Origin: Phaeodactylibacter sp.
GTDB taxonomy: Bacteria > Bacteroidota > Bacteroidia > Chitinophagales > Saprospiraceae
NCBI RefSeq assembly: GCF_022763345.1
Contig: NZ_JALEGS010000022.1
Span: 1 to 64,000 of the forward strand
Reading direction: 5' to 3'
Length of the DNA stretch: 64,000 nucleotides
Both the position numbers and the translations under genes were made by a program. Position 1 is the first letter of the stretch; the number at the start of each line of letters is the position of its first letter. Under the pieces are notes generated by a model that worked only from the letters and a program-made list of their open reading frames with translations, was not told where the DNA came from and did not search any database. Positions 15,840 through 24,506 of this stretch are shown here, in pieces.

Positions 15840-16346
15840 TTAAGAGCCAGGGGTTTCAAACAGACTATGGCACTCGGTGGGGGCACACTTCAGGCTCCAG
15901 TCTAAACTTTCTTCTTTTTCCTGAGCCTCGATCTTCTTTAGCCTCTGGAATTCCTTGGCGATATAAACCTGGAAGGTGGGCGACAGCCACAGGGCAAAAT
16001 TGAAGGCGATATCAGGATGAGCATACGTCCCGCCATAACGCCCTGTTTTAGCTTTTATTCCAATAGCGTTTGTTTCACTTGACCATTTCTTCACGGAGAG
16101 CTTGAAGCGGTTCAGACCGGTTTGCGCGAATATTCCGTCGAATCCGACGGAATTAAAATCGGAGTTGTGAACGCTCTCCCACACCCCCAAGAATTCAACA
16201 GTGTTCCGGTTGCGCATCCAGTTTTCTATGTGCGATCCGCCACCATCAAAAGCAGCATCTATGTCTGTTAAAGACAGGTAGTCCCCTTCACTGGAGATTA
16301 AGGTTATCTTCTTACCCTGTACTAGAATGTCCTTTTTCTTAGCCAT
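15840..16346 (-). pseudogene. KilA-N domain protein, probably 3'-truncated
   Basis: 168 residues. The start and KilA-N core are intact (ISSEGDYLSLTDIDAAF, IENWMRNRNTVEFLGVWE, GRYGGTYAHPDIAFNFALWL, KEFQRLKK). KilA-N proteins of this kind in Bacteroidota usually run on for about 100 more residues after an LDWSLKR-type sequence. Here similarity ends at DWSLK, followed by about 15 unrelated residues and a stop. I read this as a gene cut by rearrangement at its 3' end, though a short functional variant is possible. KilA-N is a DNA-binding domain of phages and mobile elements, which fits the remnants around it. Confidence 0.6.
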
Positions 16347-16506
16347 GGAAACGAATATACGCTAAAAGTAAGGAATCGGGAAGCAGACACTTTTTCATGT
16401 GTACACTGTAGATATGTTTAGTTCGGTTGGGATAAGAACACTGATTGGAAACTCTAACAAAGAATGAGTAAGTTTAGAGCTTATCATCATAACTATTGCA
16501 TAAAAT

Positions 16507-16644
16507 ATGGAACTGCTCAAAGATCCCGATATGCTCAAACATTTGAATGATATTAACAACCTGCCGAAAAAAGATAAGGAAGGAATTTTGTTTGCTCTCG
16601 ATGGTTTACTGCGAGATGCTAAAACAAGGTTGGCTTATCAATAG
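16507..16644 (+). pseudogene. Remnant of an HTH (XRE-type) regulator C-terminus
   Basis: A 45-codon open frame starting MELLKDPDMLKHLNDINNL and containing KEGILFALDGLLRDAKTR. This resembles the tail following the HTH domain in XRE-family regulators of Bacteroidota. An in-frame TAA at 16501 closes the frame upstream, so the DNA-binding domain is gone. It may be untranslated. Confidence 0.4.
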
Positions 16645-16646
16645 AA

Positions 16647-16670
16647 AAAGCCCCGGTTTCCCGAGGCTTT
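16647..16670. terminator. Bidirectional hairpin between convergent fragments
   Basis: AAAGCC-C-CGG, loop TTTC, CCG-A-GGCTTT (one mismatch). It is flanked by A-rich sequence on the left and by a T-containing tail on the right, so it can serve both the plus-strand remnant ending at 16644 and the minus-strand immunity gene ending at 16676. Confidence 0.55.
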
Positions 16671-16675
16671 CTAAT

Positions 16676-16906
16676 TTATTCTTTAAGCAGTAACTCTTTC
16701 TTGGCAGCTTGCAATGCTTCCAAGAATATAAAATAATCTACTTCCTTAATTTTCGGTTCATCGAAAAATTCCAACTTTAATTTATCAGCCCCTTCATCTT
16801 GATTTAAAAGAGCAACGTCTTTTCCATCTATATGTATATAGGCTACAAGTTTTTCGTAATCAATAGGACTACCAATAATTATCTGATATTTTTTCTCGTT
16901 GCTCAT
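16676..16906 (-). CDS. Small immunity-like protein paired with the displaced toxin module
   Basis: 76 residues, acidic, no signal peptide, starting MSNEKKYQIIIGSPIDYEKL and containing VALLNQDEGADKLKLEFF and FLEALQAAKKELL. Small cytoplasmic proteins with a YQIIIGSPIDYE start are recurrent partners of polymorphic-toxin tips, from memory of the family. Its ATG overlaps the TGA of the upstream toxin-tip fragment (ATGA at 16903-16906), the usual arrangement for a translationally coupled toxin/immunity pair. Its frame is intact although the toxin is broken. Confidence 0.65.
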   Translation of the reverse strand: MSNEKKYQIIIGSPIDYEKLVAYIHIDGKDVALLNQDEGADKLKLEFFDEPKIKEVDYFIFLEALQAAKKELLLKE

Positions 16907-17457
16907 AATTGTCTAAAACCATTAAATAATCCGTTCCTTGATAATCCAAATCCACGACCCGTGGCTCCATCAAAAATTCTGTAACCACCATTACCTGCAT
17001 TTTGAATAACTGGATTCTTGGAATTTAAAATACTATTGAGTACATTCAAGCCTTGTTAATTACCAGTCTTATGCGAAAATTTGATATTGTTAAAAGGACC
17101 TGGTCTACCAGCGTGCTTCTTCAAGGCTCTTCCTGCTACACTTAATCCATTTTTATCGAAAACCTGAGCACTTGACAAAACACTTTGTCTTGTCGTTTGG
17201 GGCAACATTGGTAACAGCTTCGTACTCGTTTTAGCGGCAAGCCCCTGCCCACCAACCTTACTAGTAATGACTACTACCTCATCAGACAAGCTGACCCTAA
17301 AGACTATATTATCAACGCTGCCGCCTACTCCTGTCTTTATGACCGATTCACCGCCGGAAGCAATAGAAGAACCGTAGCTGCCAGCTAGTTTCTGTAGGCT
17401 GCTCGCTAGATTACTACCGATCTTTGGAGTGAGGCGCCATGCTGAAATAGTCCGTGA
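16903..17457 (-). pseudogene. Displaced (orphan) polymorphic-toxin C-terminal module with in-frame stop
   Basis: The minus-strand frame is open for 133 codons from after a TAG (17458-17460) to a TAA at 17056-17058, then continues in the same frame for 50 codons to the TGA at 16903. The first part ends AGRALKKHAGRPGPFNN...KTGN and the second begins QGLNVLNSILNSKNPV and ends GRGFGLSRNGLFNGFRQL. The AGRALxKHxxRPG, QGxNVLNSIL and GRGxxxxxxGxFxGF elements belong to one recurrent toxin tip of Rhs/polymorphic toxins. There is no ATG near the start of the module. It therefore looks like a tip left behind after replacement and later inactivated by a nonsense codon, probably with a small deletion. Confidence 0.65.
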
Positions 17458-17506
17458 CTATATTCTTATTGTCAAGACCCGAAGACATAAAGTTTCTTCA
17501 TTCGCT

Positions 17507-17956
17507 TTATTTGGAGCTCAATGCCCTATATCTTTTATTGAGGGGTGATTCGTCTATGGCATTTTTAATAGAAGGATAGCTAACTTCTAAAAATTGATGG
17601 TTTTCATCAATTACCGCTAATTTTTTTGAGTGAAAGAACTCAATTACTTCTCTCAAAAAAACTTCGTAATCACAAGAATAATCTACTCGTAAAGAAACCG
17701 ATGCTACTTGGTCATTCTCGCGATAAACTTCTAGGCAATTGGATTCCTCATTGCCAAAAATCAGTAAGTCTTTGCTCCACGACTTACCTTTAGGAAGAAT
17801 TTTCTCAAAATCTTCAAAAAGACTAGTTGAAGCAGAAATACTTGACCAGAACACATTGTCTTCAAACAAGCCATCTTCATCGTATTGGGGTTCAAACGAC
17901 TTACTTGAAACTGAGTGTTGGGGCACTACTAAAAACGTATATTGCCAAATAGCCAT
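17507..17956 (-). CDS. Immunity protein for the Rhs ParB-like toxin tip (predicted)
   Basis: 149 residues, acidic, cytoplasmic, beginning MAIWQYTFLVVPQHS and containing LPKGKSWSKDLLIFGNEESN and EVFLREVIEFFHSKKLAVID. It starts 3 bases after the stop of the Rhs gene, the position expected of the cognate immunity gene. I recall proteins of this type (MAIWQY start, LPKGKSWS motif) next to polymorphic toxins. The protective role toward the ParB-like domain is inferred from position. The following module at 17457-16676 is a second, older pair. Confidence 0.65.
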   Translation of the reverse strand: MAIWQYTFLVVPQHSVSSKSFEPQYDEDGLFEDNVFWSSISASTSLFEDFEKILPKGKSWSKDLLIFGNEESNCLEVYRENDQVASVSLRVDYSCDYEVFLREVIEFFHSKKLAVIDENHQFLEVSYPSIKNAIDESPLNKRYRALSSK

Positions 17957-17959
17957 AAC

Positions 17960-20900
17960 TTATTTTATGTATTTCCAAAAACCCGGATGCCTACCAGGCT
18001 CAAGTATTAAATCCATAGTACTCTTATATCCTGCATAAGGAAGTTGAACTTGTTGGACAGGAACATTTTGAATTCCTAGTTTTTGAGCTGCATAAAATCT
18101 ATGATGACCATCTACGATATGCTTTATTCCGTTATGTTCAACATATTTTATCGATTGCTTTATTCCATTCTCACGGATATCGTTTAGCAATGTTTTCATT
18201 TGCGTTTTTGACTTTGTGATATAATGTGTAGGACTTAAAGCGCTTCTTGAAATATTTGTCACACCAGTGGCTTGAGCAACCCCACCATAGCGCACCCACC
18301 CCCCGGGCAAATTGATGTAAAGTTTTCCGTCGGGGAAACGGATTACAGAGCGTCCCGTTCTTACTGTAGCATTAATTGCCGCATCATCAACAGTACTAGC
18401 AGCGACACTTTTAAGGCCTCCTGCAATATTACTGCCGATATTGGCAGCAGCTCCTACCATCAGATAGTCACCGCCTATATCTAAAGCCAGATTTGCTACA
18501 TCCCCTACCGAATTAATTTCCGTGACGTCAAACCGGCCAGTGGCGACCTGAATGCCTTTGTTCCCGATTGCCTGTACGCTGCCTGCGGCGGCTTGTCCGC
18601 CAGGCGTGACATACAGCGCACCTGCAGCGGCTCCGATTCCAAAGTAGCCGAGGCCTGCGCCTAAGCTTGTCACATTGCCTTTGAGCGCTTGAGACGCTAA
18701 GTTAAACAATCCCCCGACTATAGCAGCTCCTAGATGAAGCGGGGTGTCCCCGTTTGGATCATCAAATAGAATGGGGTTGTTGAGCATGGAGTTGTAAGGG
18801 GTATGACTAAAGTGCAGCTCCGCTTTCGGATCTACCTGCCACCACCGTCCCAAACTCGGGTCTAGCGTCCGGTAAAAAGCATTGTACACATCCAGCCCAA
18901 GATTAGCCGTCTGCTCGATACCGTTGTACCGGTACTTATTTTTGGGCATGGAAGTGCTCAGCCAGCCGCCTTGCATTGCCATGCCGAAAGGATAGTAATG
19001 CGCCTCTTGGCTGACCTCCGACATAGACACAAAGCCATTTCCATTGGTATCGCTGAAGAAGACCCGGTTATTGCCCAGATGGTCTCTGATAACATACTCA
19101 TGGTGCCAGTTGCTGCCATTTTTGACATAGCGGCCTTCTTCGTGGTAGATGGATTGCAGCGTGCCGTTCACATATTCCATGCCGCCGGCATATTCAGTGG
19201 TTACGGATAAAGCAGAGGGGCTGCTTTGGCTGACTACCCGCTTGAGCAAATTGCCGTCGTAATCGTAGGTGAAGGTGAGGGTCCCGGTGAAACTACTGTT
19301 GTTTACAGTGATCTGCTCCGGTAGGTTCAGGCGGTTGTAGGTGGTTGTGATGCCACGCGAAGGGTCATTGGTTAGGTTGCCATTATTGTCGTACCCCATT
19401 TGCCCAGAGCTGCCTTTGAAGCCTTTGTTCTGTAGGCTATTCTCCGTAGCAAACTTGATCCGGTTTTTTTCATTCACTAAAGTAATTTGATCAATCGCCC
19501 CAAAATTAGTGGCCCCGCTGATCAGCCCATTCCGGTCGATGGAAGAAATGTTCCCCCGGTGGTCATCGTACTCAATATTCACATCATAGCGCCCGTAATT
19601 TAGGTATTCTGGGCATTCCTGAGCATAGTCATACTCTGCAAACCTTGCATCGGTAAGTCGGTCCAGATTATCGTAAGTAAATCCATAGTTTTGGATGATC
19701 CGGCTGCCCACTCTCCAACGGAGGTAGGCAACATTGCCATTGTACTGTGCAGATGCATTGAGGTCGCTGTTGCTGCTTGTGTAATAAAGGTTCTCGGCAA
19801 AAAGGTCATTCTCAGGTGCTGTATTTGGGGGCGGTGGCGGAGGCGTCGATGCCGCAGCTTGTACGCCATGGAAGATACTTTGCTCTAAAAAATTTAAAGT
19901 TTCTGAACTATAATCCGAGGCTGTTGCTTCTGCTGTTTGCGCTATGTCTGCCTTAATATTGAGGGCTATGATCTTTGCTGCATCTTCAAAGGTGAGCAGG
20001 CCTTCTACTTCCATGGTTTTAGTCTCAAAAGCAGCTACTCCCCCACCTGCTTCCCCTTCCAAGCTGATACTAAAACTTTCGTTGAAGGGTTTTAACGGAA
20101 GCTCGCCGACTGTACCTTGCAGGTCAAAGTGAAAGTCTATTGAAGTGGCATGTTGCTGCCTAACAGCTTCTTTATCATAGGTATAAGCGATTGTCCCTTT
20201 TAGTTGCGGCTCTTCGTCATAATTGCTTTCCTGCCCCGACATCATGAACAAAATATCATCATCGCAAGGTGTTTGTGCTCCACCAAAAAAAACATTGTTG
20301 ATACGAGTTAACCAGCTTCGGCTGTTATAGGCAAAATCGATGGATTGAAGGACACCTCCTGAGGTGACGCCAAGGTTTTTTTCAACCAGCCTGTCCTTAC
20401 TGTCATACTCCAGTTCGCTTAACTGGACCTCTGTGCCACCATCTACGCTCATGAACACCGCTTCTAATCTTCCTGAGTCATCGTATTCATATCTTTTGTC
20501 AACCTCTTTATCAGGAGTTGTGGAGCTGCTGCTATCGTAGTGGTCCCGTTCAATAGTTTTAATGTTGTCATTCATGTCATAGGTGTAGGTGTGCTCGTCC
20601 CTGCCACCTAAATAATTGTCGGTTGTTTGCGTCTCTACTCTACCATACTGATCATATTGGTATCCGGTATGCAGCATTACAGAGGTGCCCAGTACCCTTG
20701 TCTCTATGTCGGTAACCTTTCCGACATCTATGCCGGAAGTAGCTGTAGAATAGGTATATTCTTTTAGGATGTTGTCATTGCCATCTTTTATATACTCGAT
20801 TTGATTGAAAGTATTGTAAAAGTACTTTGTAATGTGGCCTTCCGGGTCTGTTTCTTGTTTGATCAAGTCATTAGGCCAGTAGGTAAATTCGTACCACCCT

Positions 20901-23900
20901 GAGCCCGGGATATACTTACGCTCGATCAAGCCATTATCGTAGTACTCATATTTAAATGATAGCACACTGGCTTCGTTAGGTGCTCCTGGAGGGATTACGT
21001 AAGTTAAGTTCCCCTTTTCATCATAGCGGAAGTAGGTATCTGCAAACACCGAAGCGCTTACTTTTCGGCGCTTGAGCACCGTGCGGCCTAGCTTATCCTT
21101 AAATTCATAAGCATAATTGTAGTTCTCATCTTTGTACTCATATTTGTACAGTGAGCCGGCAGCATAATAGGTAGTTGAGGTTTTTTTGACATTATCAGAT
21201 GCCGTGTTTACCAAGTATTTGGATTGCGGCTTTCTTGTCCATCCTGGGGCCTTCTGTTCATATAAACGGTTGAGCGGGTTATCTTCATAGTAATAATAAG
21301 TACATCCGCCAGAGGCAGGGTCGCATTGCTGAGTCATACGGCCCGCACCATCATATTCCTGGCTGGAAACATAGTCCGTACCGGATGGGGTATAATTTTC
21401 TAAGCGGGTCGTGATGCTTCGCCCCAGCCCATCGTAGTACTCTGATGCAGGCGGTATATTTGACAGCCCAGTGTAAGAAAAGGTCGTCCTGACTTTATTA
21501 TCGCCCCCTGTAACCAATTGAAGGGTATAATCATATTCGTCTTTACGGTTACCTCCCCGGTCTTCCTTGGATTCTAAGCGGTTTAAATCATCGTACTTAT
21601 AAGTTGTCGTTAGCCCGTCAGGTTCGGTAGCGGTGTGGAGCATACGGTCTGAATAATAAGTATAATCCCATTTCCAGTTGGTATTAAACCTTTTCCAGAG
21701 CATTTCGCCATTCACAATGTTAAACAAAGTCATTGGTGTCCCCGGAGAGTCATAACTCATCAACAAGCCAGTATGGTAATAATTCAAATGCGTTTTTTCG
21801 AGCTCCCATGTGGACGTACTTTCATGCCAGCTATAGAAGCGCTCAGGAGCATATATATCATAAGGGCCTAGGGCAGAATTTCCTACAAAATTGTCATAAA
21901 CAATTTTCTGCCCCCCTACCGTTTGGAGGCTGGCTGGAGGCCCTACTTTTTTTAGGACTCTAACTGGTGAGCCAATCCGCCAGCTATCAGTAAGCTGTGC
22001 AATGCTCTCATCTTGCGGATAATAGTACTCAGTGCGGTGACGAAGGCCATCGCTATTGTCAGTGTAAGATGCGGACAGCATGTGATGATGGGGGCTGTCA
22101 TATTCATAGTTGGTTTCTGTGGTCAATGTGTTGCTGAGGTCATCATAGTTTGTTACTGTTTTTTTAACCAATTTATGAAAAGCGCTAATCAAATAGTACT
22201 TGCCCCATTCGTAGCGGTCAGGGTCAGGAGCGCTTTCGGTGTAAACGGAGCGGATCGCGCCTATCTTTTTATGATCGAGCAAGTCGTATTCATACTCAGT
22301 TGCACTTACTAGATCGCCATTATCATCGTATACTTTTTGATTGCTCGGAAGACCATTTCGCCAAGAGTAGTTTGGGTTAGGGGGATAAGGGAAGTTGTCC
22401 TCTTTGGTTGGGGCTGATATCCTATCGCTTACAGATTGCGTATACACCCCACTGTCATGGCTAGGCGTTCCGTATTCCACAGGGATATTATACTCGGTAA
22501 CTATTTTGCCATGAGCCACTACTTTACTTACCTTTGAGTATCCTATAGGAGGAGTATTGCTTGAATTCATTCTATCAGAAGACCCAATAAGCTCTTGGTC
22601 CACCCAATGATTGTAAGTGCAGATTTTAGTGTTTCTCAACATAGCAAATGCTGGCATTTCCAGTAAGCGCCCAGTAGTTTGGCCAGTACCGTCTTCATTT
22701 GAGTCATAGTAATAAGAAGTATTTGTCGTATTACCGTTCCCATCATTTTCAGTGACCGACTTCACCCTTAGGCCTCCACCAGTTTCTGTACTATTTAGAA
22801 ACAAAAAACTGTTCGATTCATAAGTAATATCAGTGGTGCCACCTAACGGCGTAGTTATCGTATTTAAATTCCCCGCTTTTGCATAGGCAGCATCGGAGTC
22901 CCTGTCTGCTCCCGGCCTTATTATTTCTGATCCAGAATATCCCAACCGTTTGATAGGGGAGTGTATTGTTTTAAAAGCACCATTGTTGACTGCATCATCA
23001 GGATAAGCGTACAATACAGGCCGGAAGTGGCTGTTTTGATTTGTGCCATTATAGTACCCCCATAAGTCAATTTGTGAAGAATGCCTGGGAGGCATCGGAA
23101 TAGTATTATATGTGAATTCATATTCAGGAAGAGCCAGGCCATTGTTTTTTTCCTGGATACTACTTAACTGTAATCTTTTTTTATGGGCGCTCATGTATGC
23201 AGGGGGAGAAGAGCAGTTTGTATTTAGTTCATTGGCCCAAGCATAAACGAAACTATATTTTTTGACTATTTGGCTTCCGCTTTTATGCTCTATGGTCGAA
23301 AGAGCTTTGGGATGTTGGTAACCTAATGGAAGGTACTGCGTGTACTGATAGATATCATCCCTGTTAAAAGTGCTTATAAAGGCTATTTCCCCATAGTCTG
23401 AAACGCCATTACCGTATGTAATTTCATCCAAGCGTTTATTTAGATATGTTTCTACAGATGATGATGAGTGGCTCGTGAATGATGATGTATCCGAGCACGT
23501 CAGCGCTTTCCACTGGAAGATATTAGAATGGTTTAAATAAATTTCGTCCTTGTATTCAAAAGTAAAATCAGGGGCTATCGGGTTATCATTTTCGTCATAT
23601 AGTGGGTTGGTAATGCTAGTCAGGTGCCAGGCTGTTACCACAGCATCTACGCCCGAAAAATCCTCTCGGTATGGATCTTCCAGCACAGGGAAGCAATTTG
23701 AGCTTATATACTCGGTCCCATTATCTTTACTTTTGTATTGATCCTCATTACTTGAAATAGAGTATGATCTTTCTTCAAATTTAAAGATATGCCCACTTGG
23801 GATAGTTATCGTAAAGCTCTTGATAAGCCCCCTGTAATTAGAGGTCAGGAAACTATGATCGGTGGTGTAGCTGTAATTCTGATCAAGGTCATATTCGATT

Positions 23901-24463
23901 TTCAAGTCAGCCTGGCTTTCAAGCTGAGGATCTCCGTTTTTATCAAAAAAGAACTTTCCGCTTATGCCTCCTCCAATATTAAAGTAGAAAATATCAGGTT
24001 CCGAGTCTTTCCCATACTTAAACATATAGTCCTCTTCCGAAGAAGATAGCTGGCCAAAGTACTTACCGTATATGTCATCTACTGTCTGCCCATTATACAA
24101 ATAGCCGTCCCCGCTGAAATTGTGCGCATCGTCCGGTAAGTCATTGACCTGCCTTGTGATCACGCCCCCGGCATTTAAGTTCCACCCCATACCGACCCAA
24201 CTCGCAATTTGGCCTACCTTTGCCCCTTGTGAGGTATAATTAAGGCTAATCGGAAGGGTATAAGACTCAGACTTAACGGAAAGTAGGGGGATTGATACAG
24301 AAATAGCCCCTGTGAACTCATTAACGGTAGTGTTTGCCCCTTTTGATGTAGAAGCGATTGACGTCCCTGGTGTAGGATAGTATTCTTCATCCTGTGCTTG
24401 AATAGAAGAAATAGCTAAAAAGAATATTGCGGTTACAATTAGTAGTATTTTGGGATATTCCAT
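17960..24463 (-). CDS. Secreted Rhs/YD-repeat polymorphic toxin with ParB-like C-terminal domain
   Basis: 2167 residues. The signal peptide (residues 1-23, ending IQAQ) is followed by an N-terminal domain typical of Bacteroidota Rhs proteins (PISLNYTSQGAKVGQIASWV, GWNLNAGGVITR). Many YD repeats follow (TYKYDDLNRLES, FRYDEKGNLTYVIPPG, YTYDMNDN, VEYDDHRGNISSI). The Rhs-associated core ends near residue 1906 (LDPSLGRWWQVDP, NNPILFDDPNGDTP). The last 261 residues hold a Gly/Ala-rich linker and a ParB/sulfiredoxin-like domain (about 2075-2167) with the IVDGHHRFYAAQKLG motif, a fold used as nuclease or NTP-dependent toxin. No T9SS sorting domain is visible at the C-terminus, so the exit route is unclear. 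It sits 43 bp behind the VWA gene and 3 bp before the immunity gene. Confidence 0.85.
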   Translation of the reverse strand: MEYPKILLIVTAIFFLAISSIQAQDEEYYPTPGTSIASTSKGANTTVNEFTGAISVSIPLLSVKSESYTLPISLNYTSQGAKVGQIASWVGMGWNLNAGGVITRQVNDLPDDAHNFSGDGYLYNGQTVDDIYGKYFGQLSSSEEDYMFKYGKDSEPDIFYFNIGGGISGKFFFDKNGDPQLESQADLKIEYDLDQNYSYTTDHSFLTSNYRGLIKSFTITIPSGHIFKFEERSYSISSNEDQYKSKDNGTEYISSNCFPVLEDPYREDFSGVDAVVTAWHLTSITNPLYDENDNPIAPDFTFEYKDEIYLNHSNIFQWKALTCSDTSSFTSHSSSSVETYLNKRLDEITYGNGVSDYGEIAFISTFNRDDIYQYTQYLPLGYQHPKALSTIEHKSGSQIVKKYSFVYAWANELNTNCSSPPAYMSAHKKRLQLSSIQEKNNGLALPEYEFTYNTIPMPPRHSSQIDLWGYYNGTNQNSHFRPVLYAYPDDAVNNGAFKTIHSPIKRLGYSGSEIIRPGADRDSDAAYAKAGNLNTITTPLGGTTDITYESNSFLFLNSTETGGGLRVKSVTENDGNGNTTNTSYYYDSNEDGTGQTTGRLLEMPAFAMLRNTKICTYNHWVDQELIGSSDRMNSSNTPPIGYSKVSKVVAHGKIVTEYNIPVEYGTPSHDSGVYTQSVSDRISAPTKEDNFPYPPNPNYSWRNGLPSNQKVYDDNGDLVSATEYEYDLLDHKKIGAIRSVYTESAPDPDRYEWGKYYLISAFHKLVKKTVTNYDDLSNTLTTETNYEYDSPHHHMLSASYTDNSDGLRHRTEYYYPQDESIAQLTDSWRIGSPVRVLKKVGPPASLQTVGGQKIVYDNFVGNSALGPYDIYAPERFYSWHESTSTWELEKTHLNYYHTGLLMSYDSPGTPMTLFNIVNGEMLWKRFNTNWKWDYTYYSDRMLHTATEPDGLTTTYKYDDLNRLESKEDRGGNRKDEYDYTLQLVTGGDNKVRTTFSYTGLSNIPPASEYYDGLGRSITTRLENYTPSGTDYVSSQEYDGAGRMTQQCDPASGGCTYYYYEDNPLNRLYEQKAPGWTRKPQSKYLVNTASDNVKKTSTTYYAAGSLYKYEYKDENYNYAYEFKDKLGRTVLKRRKVSASVFADTYFRYDEKGNLTYVIPPGAPNEASVLSFKYEYYDNGLIERKYIPGSGWYEFTYWPNDLIKQETDPEGHITKYFYNTFNQIEYIKDGNDNILKEYTYSTATSGIDVGKVTDIETRVLGTSVMLHTGYQYDQYGRVETQTTDNYLGGRDEHTYTYDMNDNIKTIERDHYDSSSSTTPDKEVDKRYEYDDSGRLEAVFMSVDGGTEVQLSELEYDSKDRLVEKNLGVTSGGVLQSIDFAYNSRSWLTRINNVFFGGAQTPCDDDILFMMSGQESNYDEEPQLKGTIAYTYDKEAVRQQHATSIDFHFDLQGTVGELPLKPFNESFSISLEGEAGGGVAAFETKTMEVEGLLTFEDAAKIIALNIKADIAQTAEATASDYSSETLNFLEQSIFHGVQAAASTPPPPPPNTAPENDLFAENLYYTSSNSDLNASAQYNGNVAYLRWRVGSRIIQNYGFTYDNLDRLTDARFAEYDYAQECPEYLNYGRYDVNIEYDDHRGNISSIDRNGLISGATNFGAIDQITLVNEKNRIKFATENSLQNKGFKGSSGQMGYDNNGNLTNDPSRGITTTYNRLNLPEQITVNNSSFTGTLTFTYDYDGNLLKRVVSQSSPSALSVTTEYAGGMEYVNGTLQSIYHEEGRYVKNGSNWHHEYVIRDHLGNNRVFFSDTNGNGFVSMSEVSQEAHYYPFGMAMQGGWLSTSMPKNKYRYNGIEQTANLGLDVYNAFYRTLDPSLGRWWQVDPKAELHFSHTPYNSMLNNPILFDDPNGDTPLHLGAAIVGGLFNLASQALKGNVTSLGAGLGYFGIGAAAGALYVTPGGQAAAGSVQAIGNKGIQVATGRFDVTEINSVGDVANLALDIGGDYLMVGAAANIGSNIAGGLKSVAASTVDDAAINATVRTGRSVIRFPDGKLYINLPGGWVRYGGVAQATGVTNISRSALSPTHYITKSKTQMKTLLNDIRENGIKQSIKYVEHNGIKHIVDGHHRFYAAQKLGIQNVPVQQVQLPYAGYKSTMDLILEPGRHPGFWKYIK

Positions 24464-24506
24464 TTTTCAAAGTTATAGCGGTTAGAAAAATAAATGGGCA
24501 GAGCCT

